A DNA stretch of 64,000 bases. Source: Bacteroidales bacterium (GTDB lineage Bacteria; Bacteroidota; Bacteroidia; Bacteroidales; JAAYJT01). The first letter of the stretch is position 1. Each line of letters begins with the position of its first letter. Under the pieces are notes generated by a model. The model was not told where the DNA came from, did no database searches, and saw nothing but the letters and a program-made list of their open reading frames with translations. The DNA is taken from positions 108,064-172,063 of the forward strand of contig JACZJK010000057.1 in assembly GCA_014860575.1 (NCBI GenBank), read 5' to 3'. The position numbers and the translations under genes are program-made. Positions 36,790 through 44,904 of this stretch are shown one piece after another.

Positions 36790-37470
36790 TCATTGTTGCC
36801 TCCCTTGTAAATTATCATGAATCCGCCGCATTCTGACCCTGATTTCCAAAATCCAAACTGCAAGCAACAACCAGCCAATAATGGCCGGATAGAAAACCAT
36901 GCGCAGCGTTGGGTCCAGTTCAGCCACGGTCATCGGGCTGCCTGCCTGGCCCGGATGCAGCGATTCGCCTCCAAACCTCGGCAGGATGCCAATAAATATA
37001 ATCATCAGCACGAATGCAAAGATATTGTAAACTGCCGATATCCTGGCTCTTTTTTCCTCATCACCTATGGAAGACCGCAGGATCATATAGGCAAAATAAA
37101 CCAGCAGGCTCATGGCTGCACCATTGAGTTTCGGGTCGCGAACCCAGGGTGCGCCCCAGGTTTCGTTGGCCCAAAGCATGCCGGTGAAAATACCAAGCAT
37201 TCCGAAAACAATGCCGACCTGGGCAGCCTGCGCAGCAATTCTGTCGTGGGCCGGATCAAAACCTTTGAGGTATCGTAAACTATAAATAAAGGATATAAAA
37301 AGAATAAACATCATCGCAAACCACATGCTCACATGATAAAACAGGTTGCGGATGCTTTCGTAAATAATCGGCAGCTCGTAAGGCAACTGAATGGTAAGCC
37401 CTCCTACCAGTGCATAAATGAGAAGAATCATGCCAAGGGCTTTATATATCCAGCGGGTATTTTGTTTCAT
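36790..37470 (-). CDS. ccmC: Heme-handling membrane protein CcmC
   Basis: 226 residues with about six membrane helices. The periplasmic tryptophan-rich heme motif is WGAPWVRDPKLNG, and conserved histidines occur in FYHVSMWF and ESLHPGQ. It presents heme to CcmE. The frame is open 43 codons further upstream, but those overlap the end of ccmB; the ATG at 37470 (MKQNTRWIYKALG) leaves a 10-base gap and is preferred. The cytoplasmic ABC ATPase CcmA is not adjacent. Confidence 0.9.
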   Translation of the reverse strand: MKQNTRWIYKALGMILLIYALVGGLTIQLPYELPIIYESIRNLFYHVSMWFAMMFILFISFIYSLRYLKGFDPAHDRIAAQAAQVGIVFGMLGIFTGMLWANETWGAPWVRDPKLNGAAMSLLVYFAYMILRSSIGDEEKRARISAVYNIFAFVLMIIFIGILPRFGGESLHPGQAGSPMTVAELDPTLRMVFYPAIIGWLLLAVWILEIRVRMRRIHDNLQGRQQ

Positions 37471-37480
37471 AGCTTTAAAT

Positions 37481-38140
37481 TTATTCTTTCCATAGATAAG
37501 GGAATAAAACCAGTGCCAGCACAATAATAAGCGCCTGCAAGGCAAAGAGGGCGAAAAGCGGTTTTGATGCCAGGGCCCAGTCAGCCGCTTGCATGGCATT
37601 TCCGGTGAGGTTCATTAAAATCAATAATTTCGGCAATACGATCGGGAAACTGAGGATGGCCATGAGTGTGAAATTTTGTTCCGCCCGTGAAGCAATTCCC
37701 GCAACCATGGTAAGCAGCAATGCCAGGCCAAAACTACCGGAAACAGCCACCACAAAGAACATGAAAATACTGCCGAACGGCATGCCAAGAAAAACCGAAA
37801 AAGCCAGGAAACCAAGCAGCGAAAGGATCACAAGCAACATTGCATTGTAGCCCATTTTGGCAATAATGATGGAAGCCGGGTTCGCAAGGGTATAATAGTA
37901 TAAGTGCCTGGAGGAAAATTCGTCGGAGAAACTGCGTCCTGCCGAATTCACTGCAGCAAACAACAGAACGATCCAATAAAGTGCGTTCCAGGTCCTGGGT
38001 TCAATAATTCCCTGAAAGGCAAGGTAGCAAACAAAAACCGTTGAAACCATGTACAACAGCATGCCATTGAACAGGTAGGGACGCTTGAGTTCGAGCGAAA
38101 TATCTTTTTGGATTAGCTTAAAAACCTGGGTGCGTATCAT
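37481..38140 (-). CDS. ccmB: Heme exporter permease CcmB
   Basis: 219 residues, six predicted membrane helices, beginning MIRTQVFKLIQKDISLELK, the usual CcmB N-terminus. Contains AVNSAGRSFSDEFSSRHLYY and AILSFPIVLPKLLI. Works with CcmA and CcmC in heme delivery for cytochrome c. An in-frame ATG 15 codons upstream lies beyond the promoter box at 38145-38152 and is rejected. First gene of ccmBCDE; 10 bases separate it from ccmC. Confidence 0.9.
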   Translation of the reverse strand: MIRTQVFKLIQKDISLELKRPYLFNGMLLYMVSTVFVCYLAFQGIIEPRTWNALYWIVLLFAAVNSAGRSFSDEFSSRHLYYYTLANPASIIIAKMGYNAMLLVILSLLGFLAFSVFLGMPFGSIFMFFVVAVSGSFGLALLLTMVAGIASRAEQNFTLMAILSFPIVLPKLLILMNLTGNAMQAADWALASKPLFALFALQALIIVLALVLFPYLWKE

Positions 38141-38144
38141 GGGG

Positions 38145-38152
38145 CAAAGATA
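38145..38152 (-). promoter_or_regulatory. -7 box of ccmBCDE
   Basis: TATCTTTG on the minus strand, ending only four bases (CCCC) before the ccmB ATG. If used, the transcript would be leaderless or nearly so. Confidence 0.5.
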
Positions 38153-38300
38153 GAAAAGATGTAAATACCGGCATATATTGTACACATTGTTTAAAAATTA
38201 TAAATCCGCTAATCCTTTGAACCCATTGGAAAATCGAACTAAAATTAACTTTTAAGTGCAAAAAAAACCTTTGTTTGGTCTATTTGGATTAAATTATTAT

Positions 38301-38308
38301 TACTTTTG
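38301..38308 (+). promoter_or_regulatory. -7 box of the first Asp-box T9SS gene
   Basis: TACTTTTG, consensus match, 39 bases before the ATG at 38348. TTTG words upstream are not at the expected spacing. Confidence 0.5.
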
Positions 38309-38347
38309 GCTCGACGAATTATTAATAACCAAAAATTGTTAACGCGT

Positions 38348-40288
38348 ATGAAAAAAGTCTTACTCTCCGCAGTAGCCATTTTTGCCATGGTGGCAATTAC
38401 TGCACAGAATTATTCTGTAAAAAACGACATCCGTACGGATGAAAAACCTCAACGTAATATTGAGGAAAGCCTGATCAAAAGTTCATCAGCAGTAACAGCT
38501 TTCCAGATTCCTGTAAAACCGGTTATGGAAAACAAAGCAGGCGGCATTGTAACCATCATCCCTATGGGCAATTCTGCTAATGCCTATGGACTTTACAATG
38601 GTGGACGTGCTGCATTGTGGGCAGATAACAATCTGAATACTGTTACCTTCACACATCGCATGGCTATTCCTCCGGGAAGTGGTTTTCTTGCTTATGACCT
38701 CTCCACCGATGCTGGTTGGACATGGACAACTAACATCCAGGTATATAATCCAACAGCCGGTGGTGCCAATGCACGTTACCCACAGGGAGTTATTAACAAT
38801 CCCGTTGGCAACACTGATCCTGACAATGCATTTTATTCTTATTTTGGACCCACCCTTGACGGGAGCCTTGCTCCTGATTCTTGGGGAGGTTATTGTGCAG
38901 GCGTTCATCCACTTGATCAATCAGCGAACCCGACTCAACATGACTGGTCTTCGCAAGGCGCTTACAAACAAAATGTTCCCTCAGCCATGCATATCAATGC
39001 TGTGACTGGTGATGTCTGGGTTTTTGAATCAGCTCTAACTGATGGCTTAGGTAATCAATATACTGACACCCTGGTCATCACCAAAGGAACATTCAATGAA
39101 ACAACGGATGACTATGACTATTCACAATCGCTGTTGTATGTACCCACATTTACTCCTGGAAATGCAGCCGCTGACGAAAAAATTGCCTTTGGCCCTGATG
39201 GTATGACTGGCTATATGTCAATGCTTTTTGACAATGGCGATGACCCATTTGCAGCCGGTTTTGCTTATTATCCTGTGCTTCTTAAAACGACTGATGGTGG
39301 CCAAACCTGGAGCGATCCTATCTCTGTTGTAATGAGCGGACCAGATGGGCTGCCAGAAGTGAAATACTATCTCACTGAAGATGACTGGAACAATTTATGG
39401 GTAAACCCCGAATTGGTGCATCGCGATTCAGTATTGTATACTACCGCATTTGCTCACGACCTTGTAGTTGATATGTATGGAAACCCTCACATTTGTGTGA
39501 CTATTGGGGTTGCCAGCACTGACACCCCTTATTCAATTATTGCCAGTGGCGGATTTGGAGCTACATTCCACATTTATTCACTTGATCAGGGGGAAACCTG
39601 GATTGCAAGGTATATTACCCATAATAAAACCTTCCGTGGTACATGGGGCGAAATCAGCGAAGACAGCCGCTCGCAATTAAGTGTTACACATGACGGAAGC
39701 AAAATTTTCTTCTCATGGCTCGATACTGATTTCGAAGGTGTTACCGATAATATTATGCCTGATATCTGGTGCCAAGGTTATGATATTGAGACACAAATGT
39801 TCACAGATGTCTTCAATGTTACCTTCCTTTCAGAAGGCTGGCTTGAAGCATACATGGGAACTGCTTCATACTATGTATTTCACGAGGGCAATGATTATGT
39901 TGTACCCTTTGCATATCAAACGATTGCTGGCGGAGACCCCCTTCAACCAGTTGTTTTCAAATACATTGCTGACTTTACATTAAATGAGGCAGATTTTTAT
40001 CGGGTAGGAGTTGAAAACCCACAAATGAACACTTTTGCAGTTTCACAAAACTATCCAAATCCTGCAAACGAACAAACACAGTTTGTTGTGGAGCTCGAAA
40101 CACGTGCCCAGGTTTCTATTGAGTTGTTCAATATCATGGGGCAGAAGATTTACGCTGAAAATAAAGGGATGCTCAACAATGGACGTCACCTTGTTCAGTT
40201 GGATATCAACGGTTTCGCTCCTGGATTATATTTTTATACCGTAAAAGCAGGCGACCAGGTGGTTACCCGCAAAATGATCGTAGAATAG
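38348..40288 (+). CDS. T9SS-secreted Asp-box (sialidase-propeller-like) protein, paralog 1
   Basis: 646 residues. Signal peptide 1-20 (MKKVLLSAVAIFAMVAITAQ). Three Asp-box motifs, STDAGWTW (119), TTDGGQTW (about 314) and SLDQGETW (about 411), point to a BNR/sialidase-type beta-propeller. A type A T9SS sorting domain fills residues about 560-646 (SQNYPNPANEQTQ ... GLYFYTVKAGDQVVTRKMIV). The frame opens 14 codons earlier, but those precede the signal peptide and overlap the promoter box. It is secreted and probably cell-surface-bound; no catalytic residues of sialidases were recognised, so function is unknown. Closest relative is the next gene. Confidence 0.88.
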   Translation: MKKVLLSAVAIFAMVAITAQNYSVKNDIRTDEKPQRNIEESLIKSSSAVTAFQIPVKPVMENKAGGIVTIIPMGNSANAYGLYNGGRAALWADNNLNTVTFTHRMAIPPGSGFLAYDLSTDAGWTWTTNIQVYNPTAGGANARYPQGVINNPVGNTDPDNAFYSYFGPTLDGSLAPDSWGGYCAGVHPLDQSANPTQHDWSSQGAYKQNVPSAMHINAVTGDVWVFESALTDGLGNQYTDTLVITKGTFNETTDDYDYSQSLLYVPTFTPGNAAADEKIAFGPDGMTGYMSMLFDNGDDPFAAGFAYYPVLLKTTDGGQTWSDPISVVMSGPDGLPEVKYYLTEDDWNNLWVNPELVHRDSVLYTTAFAHDLVVDMYGNPHICVTIGVASTDTPYSIIASGGFGATFHIYSLDQGETWIARYITHNKTFRGTWGEISEDSRSQLSVTHDGSKIFFSWLDTDFEGVTDNIMPDIWCQGYDIETQMFTDVFNVTFLSEGWLEAYMGTASYYVFHEGNDYVVPFAYQTIAGGDPLQPVVFKYIADFTLNEADFYRVGVENPQMNTFAVSQNYPNPANEQTQFVVELETRAQVSIELFNIMGQKIYAENKGMLNNGRHLVQLDINGFAPGLYFYTVKAGDQVVTRKMIVE

Positions 40289-40307
40289 TTATTTCTTTAC
40301 TACTTGC

Positions 40308-40341
40308 AAAAAGCTGCTTCATTCGTGAGGCAGCTTTTTTT
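40308..40341 (+). terminator. Intrinsic terminator after paralog 1
   Basis: AGCTGCTTCA/TGAGGCAGCT stem with a TTCG loop, preceded by A-rich DNA and followed by seven T, 20 bases after the stop. Confidence 0.88.
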
Positions 40342-40342
40342 G

Positions 40343-40447
40343 CTCACACATGTTAGCATTGATGCCATAGGTTATAAGTCAGGCGTATACATCTACACTA
40401 CAACATCCGGCGACCAGTTTGTAACAAGAAAGCTTATCATAAATTAA
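40343..40447 (+). pseudogene. Remnant of a T9SS sorting domain (C-terminal tail only)
   Basis: Read in frame to TAA at 40445-40447, this stretch gives HVSIDAIGYKSGVYIYTTTS followed by GDQFVTRKLIIN, the last strands of a T9SS type A sorting domain, alignable with DINGFAPGLYFYTVKAGDQV in the neighbour. No start or upstream domain exists, since a terminator ends 2 bases before. It is followed by its own terminator. It is the surviving 3' end of a deleted paralog. Confidence 0.8.
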
Positions 40448-40467
40448 GCTTTGTCACCATAATCAAC

Positions 40468-40499
40468 GGAGTTGAATCTTTAAGGATTCGACCTTTTTT
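40468..40499 (+). terminator. Terminator retained behind the first sorting-domain remnant
   Basis: TTGAATC/GATTCGA stem (40472-40478 with 40485-40491) extended by GG/CC across a 2-base bulge, then six T. Confidence 0.65.
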
Positions 40500-40533
40500 G
40501 TTCTTATTTCATCAGCTTATAAAGTATTTTTTA

Positions 40534-40541
40534 TACTTTTG
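40534..40541 (+). promoter_or_regulatory. -7 box of paralog 2
   Basis: TACTTTTG matches the consensus; the leader to the ATG at 40707 would be about 160 bases, much longer than for paralog 1. Nothing else recognisable is in 40500-40706. Confidence 0.4.
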
Positions 40542-40706
40542 CATCACTATCAACCATTTTGCTTCAATTTCTGGAATGAATATCAAATAAAGGAAGTTGA
40601 GTACCAACAGTAATCAGGCTTGATTTTTTTAAACTGGGATTTCTGCTTCAAGGCTTGAAGCATCAACTCAATATTTACTAACAATTAACTAAAAAAAAGA
40701 AAGCTT

Positions 40707-42656
40707 ATGAAAAAAGTCCTACTCCTTGCAGTTTCGTTTACTGCAATGCTGGCAGTCAGTGCTCAACAGTTCGACATGAAACCAGGCATTCAGCCTGAGG
40801 TCAGAACCGAACGCAACTTCGAAGAAACATTATTAAACAGAACTCCTGTAATCAGTTCTGTTACAGCTCCGGCTAAACCGGTAAAATCAACAACTGATGT
40901 TAATATCGTTAACATCATTGATATCGGCAACTCATTCAATGCTTTTGGTCTTTACAATGGTGGCCGCACTGCATTATGGGCTGATGACAATCTGGATGCA
41001 ATTACTTTTACTCATAGGATGACAGCACCTCCGGGTAGTGGTTATGTAGGATTTGGATATTCTACTGATGGTGGTATGACATGGGATGTCAACAACGAGG
41101 TTTATAATCCAACTCTTGGCGGAGCCAATGCCCGGTATCCACAGGGTTTACTTTATAACCCGGCAGGCAATACAGATCCTTCCAACGCTGTTTTTTCTTA
41201 TTTTGCTGCTACGCTTGATGGTAGCAACACAGGCGGTGCATCATGGGGAGGCTATGCTGCAGGCGCTTTCAAAATGGATCTTTCTGCTGACCCAACTCAA
41301 CAGGATTGGTCAAGCCAGGGCCCTTACAGACAGAATGTTCCTTCTACAATGCATATTAATCCAGTGAATGGTGACATCTGGGTTTTTGAAAGTTCATTAA
41401 TTGACGGTCTTGGTAATCAATACACTGATACACTGCTTATAACTAAAGGAACATACAATGCAACAATATCTGACTATGACTACGCACAAACATTGATGTA
41501 TGCACCTGCCTTTGTTGCCGGAAATGCTCCTTCTGATGAAAAAATTGCCTTTGCTCCTGATGGTATGACAGGTTATATGTCGTTGCTTTGGGATAATGGT
41601 GATGATCCGTTTGCTGCTGGATATGCAAATTATCCTGTTCTCTACAAAACAACCGATGGCGGACAAACATGGAGCGATCCAATTGCCGTTGTAATGAGCG
41701 GCCCTGAAGGTTTAACAGAAATTAAATACTATCTCACAGATGCATTGTGGAATGAACTGTGGGTGAACCCAGAACTTGTTCACCGTGATTCAGTTCTTTA
41801 CACTACGGCTTTTGACCATGATCTCGCTGTTGACATGTATGGCAACCCTCACATTTCTGTTACCATTGGTATAGCCAGCGTTGACACTCCTTATTCTATC
41901 ATCGCCAGCGGTGGTTTTGGTGCAACGTTTCATATTTTCTCATTGGATCAGGGCTTAACCTGGATGGCAAAATTTGTTGCTCACAACAAAACATTCCGTG
42001 GCGCTTTTGCTGATATCAGCGAGGACAACCGTTCACAAATCTCCACCACCATGGATGGAAGCAAAATATTCCTTTCATGGATTGATACTGATTTTGAAGG
42101 TGTAACGGATAATATTATGCCAGACATCTGGTGCGTTGGATTTGATGTGGCAACCCATGCTTATACCGATGTTTTCAATGTAACCTTCCTTTCTGAGGGC
42201 TGGCTCGAGGCATTTATGGGAACTGCTTCTTATTATGTATTCACAGAAGGTAATGATTATATTATTCCTTTGGTTTACCAGACACTCGTTGGTGGTTCAC
42301 CAGATAGTGAAGTTACTTTCAAATATATTACCGATTTCATGATCAACGAATCAATGTTCATCCATATTGGAAACGAAGAGTTGAATCCTGTAAACCACAG
42401 TTTTGCGGTATCTCAGAACTACCCTAACCCAGTTTCCGGTAAAACAAACTTTATTGTTGAACTTGATAATCTTGTTAAGGTAACTGTTGATATTTATAAT
42501 ATCATGGGCCAAAAGGTGCAGGCTGAAGATAAAGGTCAGCTTAACCCCGGTCGTCATCTTTTCCAGATTGACATGAACGCCTTTGCTCCAGGCTTGTATT
42601 TCTATACAGTTAAAGCAGGTGATCAGATTGTGACTCGTAAAATGATTGTAGAGTAA
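40707..42656 (+). CDS. T9SS-secreted Asp-box protein, paralog 2
   Basis: 649 residues, collinear with paralog 1 and very similar by eye throughout (for example DEKIAFAPDGMTGYMSLLWD and VTDNIMPDIWC). Signal peptide about 1-19 (LAVSAQ). Asp boxes STDGGMTW, TTDGGQTW and SLDQGLTW. C-terminal T9SS sorting domain beginning SQNYPNPVSGKT and ending GDQIVTRKMIVE. Same fold and fate as paralog 1; the two appear to be a fairly recent tandem duplication. Function unknown; ends at a strong terminator. Confidence 0.88.
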   Translation: MKKVLLLAVSFTAMLAVSAQQFDMKPGIQPEVRTERNFEETLLNRTPVISSVTAPAKPVKSTTDVNIVNIIDIGNSFNAFGLYNGGRTALWADDNLDAITFTHRMTAPPGSGYVGFGYSTDGGMTWDVNNEVYNPTLGGANARYPQGLLYNPAGNTDPSNAVFSYFAATLDGSNTGGASWGGYAAGAFKMDLSADPTQQDWSSQGPYRQNVPSTMHINPVNGDIWVFESSLIDGLGNQYTDTLLITKGTYNATISDYDYAQTLMYAPAFVAGNAPSDEKIAFAPDGMTGYMSLLWDNGDDPFAAGYANYPVLYKTTDGGQTWSDPIAVVMSGPEGLTEIKYYLTDALWNELWVNPELVHRDSVLYTTAFDHDLAVDMYGNPHISVTIGIASVDTPYSIIASGGFGATFHIFSLDQGLTWMAKFVAHNKTFRGAFADISEDNRSQISTTMDGSKIFLSWIDTDFEGVTDNIMPDIWCVGFDVATHAYTDVFNVTFLSEGWLEAFMGTASYYVFTEGNDYIIPLVYQTLVGGSPDSEVTFKYITDFMINESMFIHIGNEELNPVNHSFAVSQNYPNPVSGKTNFIVELDNLVKVTVDIYNIMGQKVQAEDKGQLNPGRHLFQIDMNAFAPGLYFYTVKAGDQIVTRKMIVE

Positions 42657-42671
42657 AATCAATTCACACTT

Positions 42672-42709
42672 AAAAAAGGCTGAATCATAATTGATTCAGC
42701 CTTTTTTTT
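42672..42709 (+). terminator. Intrinsic terminator after paralog 2
   Basis: Perfect 10-bp stem GGCTGAATCA/TGATTCAGCC with a 4-base loop and eight following T, 15 bases after the stop. Confidence 0.92.
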
Positions 42710-42728
42710 ATGCTCGTTTTAAAGCCGT

Positions 42729-42827
42729 ATAACTTTGATTTATATGAGCGAATTTGTGCCTGAACTTTATTTCTACACTGTTAAGGCTGCTGATCAAATG
42801 CTTACAAGAAAAATGATAGTGCATTAA
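42729..42827 (+). pseudogene. Second T9SS sorting-domain remnant
   Basis: Frame ending TAA at 42825-42827 reads YMSEFVPELYFYTVKAADQM then LTRKMIVH. At the DNA level it matches the end of paralog 3 (ATGAGCGGATTTGCACCCGG region) with a few substitutions and a small insertion. It has no start and no upstream domains, lies just after paralog 2's terminator, and keeps its own terminator. Remains of a deleted paralog related to paralogs 3 and 4. Confidence 0.82.
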
Positions 42828-42847
42828 GCACAGTCAACTTTCTCTAG

Positions 42848-42877
42848 AAAGGCCGCCGAAAGCGGTCTTTTTTTTTT
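42848..42877 (+). terminator. Terminator retained behind the second remnant
   Basis: AGGCCGC/GCGGTCT stem (42850-42856 with 42862-42868; one G-U pair), CGAAA loop, about ten T. A near-consensus -7 box (TATATTTA, 42879-42886) for paralog 3 begins right after the T-run. Confidence 0.78.
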
Positions 42878-42919
42878 GTATATTTAGCCCCACCCAAAAC
42901 CATCAAATAATTACAGGAA

Positions 42920-44686
42920 ATGAAAAAGTCACTTATTATTTTAGCTTCGCTGCTGGCAATGCATCTTCACTTGCATGCCCAGGACATTGTCAATGTTATA
43001 GAACTGAGCCAGGGCCCGGGTGCCTACGCCGTAAGCAACAACATCACACGCCTTTGGGCAGATGACAACCTGAGCACTGTTGCATTCCTGCACCCTGTAT
43101 ATCCCGCGCTGGGCACAACCCAGCTTGCATACGATCTTTCTATCAACGGTGGAGAGACCTGGACACTGAACATTCCGGTGTATGATCCCGGTCAGGGTGG
43201 ATTGCCAGCTCATTATGCCCAGGGCGGCATTTATAATCCGGCAGGCAATACAAACCCGGAGTTGGCATATTATACCTGGTTCGCACTTTCGCAGGACGGA
43301 CAATACCTTTCGGGGATACATAAGCTGGATCAAAGCAGCGACCCAATATTTAACATCTGGGATGGCGTTGCCTGCTCAGGGCCGCTGTCTTTTACAATCA
43401 ACCCGCTAAGCGGGGACGTTTTTACGGTAGCGCCTGTTGTTACAATTAGCGGTTATGACGATAGCCTTGCTGTAAGCAGGGGCGTTTTCAATGAAGCAAC
43501 AGGAAATTACGATTTTAGCCAGGTGTTGTTACCCCTGCCCGCCCAGGCTGAAGGAATACCGATGCCATTGGATGTGAAAATCTCATTTGGCCCTGATGGG
43601 CTTACAGGCTATATTTCCATACTTTTCGATAATCTTTCAGATCCCTTTGCAGCCGGAGGAGGAATTTACCCCATATTGATGAAAACCACCGATGGTGGGC
43701 TCTCATGGGGCGATCCTATGGCAGTGATCCTCGGCGGGCCCGATGGATTGCCTGGAATTAAAAATTACCTTATGGATGAGCAATGGCATATATTGTGGCC
43801 TCCACCCCAGCAAATGCCCCGCGATTCAGTAGTTTTTCAAACTGCCTACGAACATGGACTGGGTGTAGATATGTTTGGCAATCCACATATTGGTGTAACC
43901 ATCGGTGTGAGTGGCATACATTTCGACAATCCCTATGAAGTTATTGCCGATTACGGGTTTGGGGCTACGTTTCATATTTATTCCCAGGATCAGGGAAGTT
44001 CCTGGATCGCAAGGCATGTTACCAACAATAAAACCTTCAGAGGATGCAATGAAACACTTTGCTGGGACAACCTGACCCAAGTTTCAATGAATATGGGTGG
44101 TAGTGTTATGGCTTTGTCATGGATTGATACCGATTTTGTAGATGTTGCTGAAAATACATTGCCGGATTTATGGTGCCAGGGTTTCCATGTTCAATCCCAA
44201 AATTATAGCGAAGTACATAATGTCACATTCCTCTCAGATATCTGGCTTGAAGCATTCATGGCAACCGCATCGCCTAATTTACTCACAGGCAATCTTAAAC
44301 TGATCGTGCCTTTTGCTACCCAAGGCATTTCAAAGGAGGGTATCTTTTATCCGGTAACCCATAGGTACATCAGTGATTATACACTGGACATCTGGGTGGG
44401 AATACAAGATCCATCGGTCTTTAGTCCGGCGCTGAGTGTACTCCAAAACTTTCCCAACCCGGTATCTTCCGTTACATCCATTACCATCCACACTGCCCTG
44501 GTAAGCAATCTAAGCATTCATGTTCACAATCTGCATGGGCAACAAATCAAGCTTATTAACCTGGGAATAAAAGAACCAGGTTCGCAGATTATTCAGCTTG
44601 ATATGAGCGGATTTGCACCCGGGTTTTATTTCTACACCGTTAAGGCCAATGAACAAACGGTGACAAGAAAGATGATTTTGAAATAA
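42920..44686 (+). CDS. T9SS-secreted Asp-box protein, paralog 3
   Basis: 588 residues, shorter at the N-terminus than paralogs 1 and 2 but collinear afterwards. Signal peptide 1-20 (LLAMHLHLHAQ). Asp-box-like motifs SINGGETW, TTDGGLSW and SQDQGSSW are partly degenerate. Shared blocks include KISFGPDGLTGYISILFDNL and NNKTFRGCNE; the Cys pair in RGCNETLCW is not in paralogs 1 and 2. T9SS sorting domain from about residue 505 (LQNFPNPVSSVT) to NEQTVTRKMILK. Secreted; function unknown. Confidence 0.87.
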   Translation: MKKSLIILASLLAMHLHLHAQDIVNVIELSQGPGAYAVSNNITRLWADDNLSTVAFLHPVYPALGTTQLAYDLSINGGETWTLNIPVYDPGQGGLPAHYAQGGIYNPAGNTNPELAYYTWFALSQDGQYLSGIHKLDQSSDPIFNIWDGVACSGPLSFTINPLSGDVFTVAPVVTISGYDDSLAVSRGVFNEATGNYDFSQVLLPLPAQAEGIPMPLDVKISFGPDGLTGYISILFDNLSDPFAAGGGIYPILMKTTDGGLSWGDPMAVILGGPDGLPGIKNYLMDEQWHILWPPPQQMPRDSVVFQTAYEHGLGVDMFGNPHIGVTIGVSGIHFDNPYEVIADYGFGATFHIYSQDQGSSWIARHVTNNKTFRGCNETLCWDNLTQVSMNMGGSVMALSWIDTDFVDVAENTLPDLWCQGFHVQSQNYSEVHNVTFLSDIWLEAFMATASPNLLTGNLKLIVPFATQGISKEGIFYPVTHRYISDYTLDIWVGIQDPSVFSPALSVLQNFPNPVSSVTSITIHTALVSNLSIHVHNLHGQQIKLINLGIKEPGSQIIQLDMSGFAPGFYFYTVKANEQTVTRKMILK

Positions 44687-44744
44687 ACTCATGGAGATTT
44701 TAATAAAAGAGCATGTCGCGCAACTGGTGAATTCACTGTTTTTT

Positions 44745-44823
44745 TGTCATCCTGAGAGTAACGAAGGATCTGATTTTGAAGCTTGGAAGAGATCCTTCTC
44801 CGCCGCGTCGGATCAGGATGACA
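44745..44823. repeat. Palindromic REP-like element
   Basis: TGTCATCCTGA (44745-44755) is the exact reverse complement of TCAGGATGACA (44813-44823), and an inner AAGGATCT pairs with AGATCCTT. I recall this 'TCATCCTGA...AAGGATCT' word as a common dispersed element in Bacteroidota genomes. It lies in the 218-base gap between paralogs 3 and 4. Confidence 0.75.
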
Positions 44824-44904
44824 AGATTTGATCTTTTGAGACAGCCTCTTTTATTTTGTATTTTAGCCCTTTAAAAGCCATCAAAAAAAAACAATCACAG
44901 ATTT

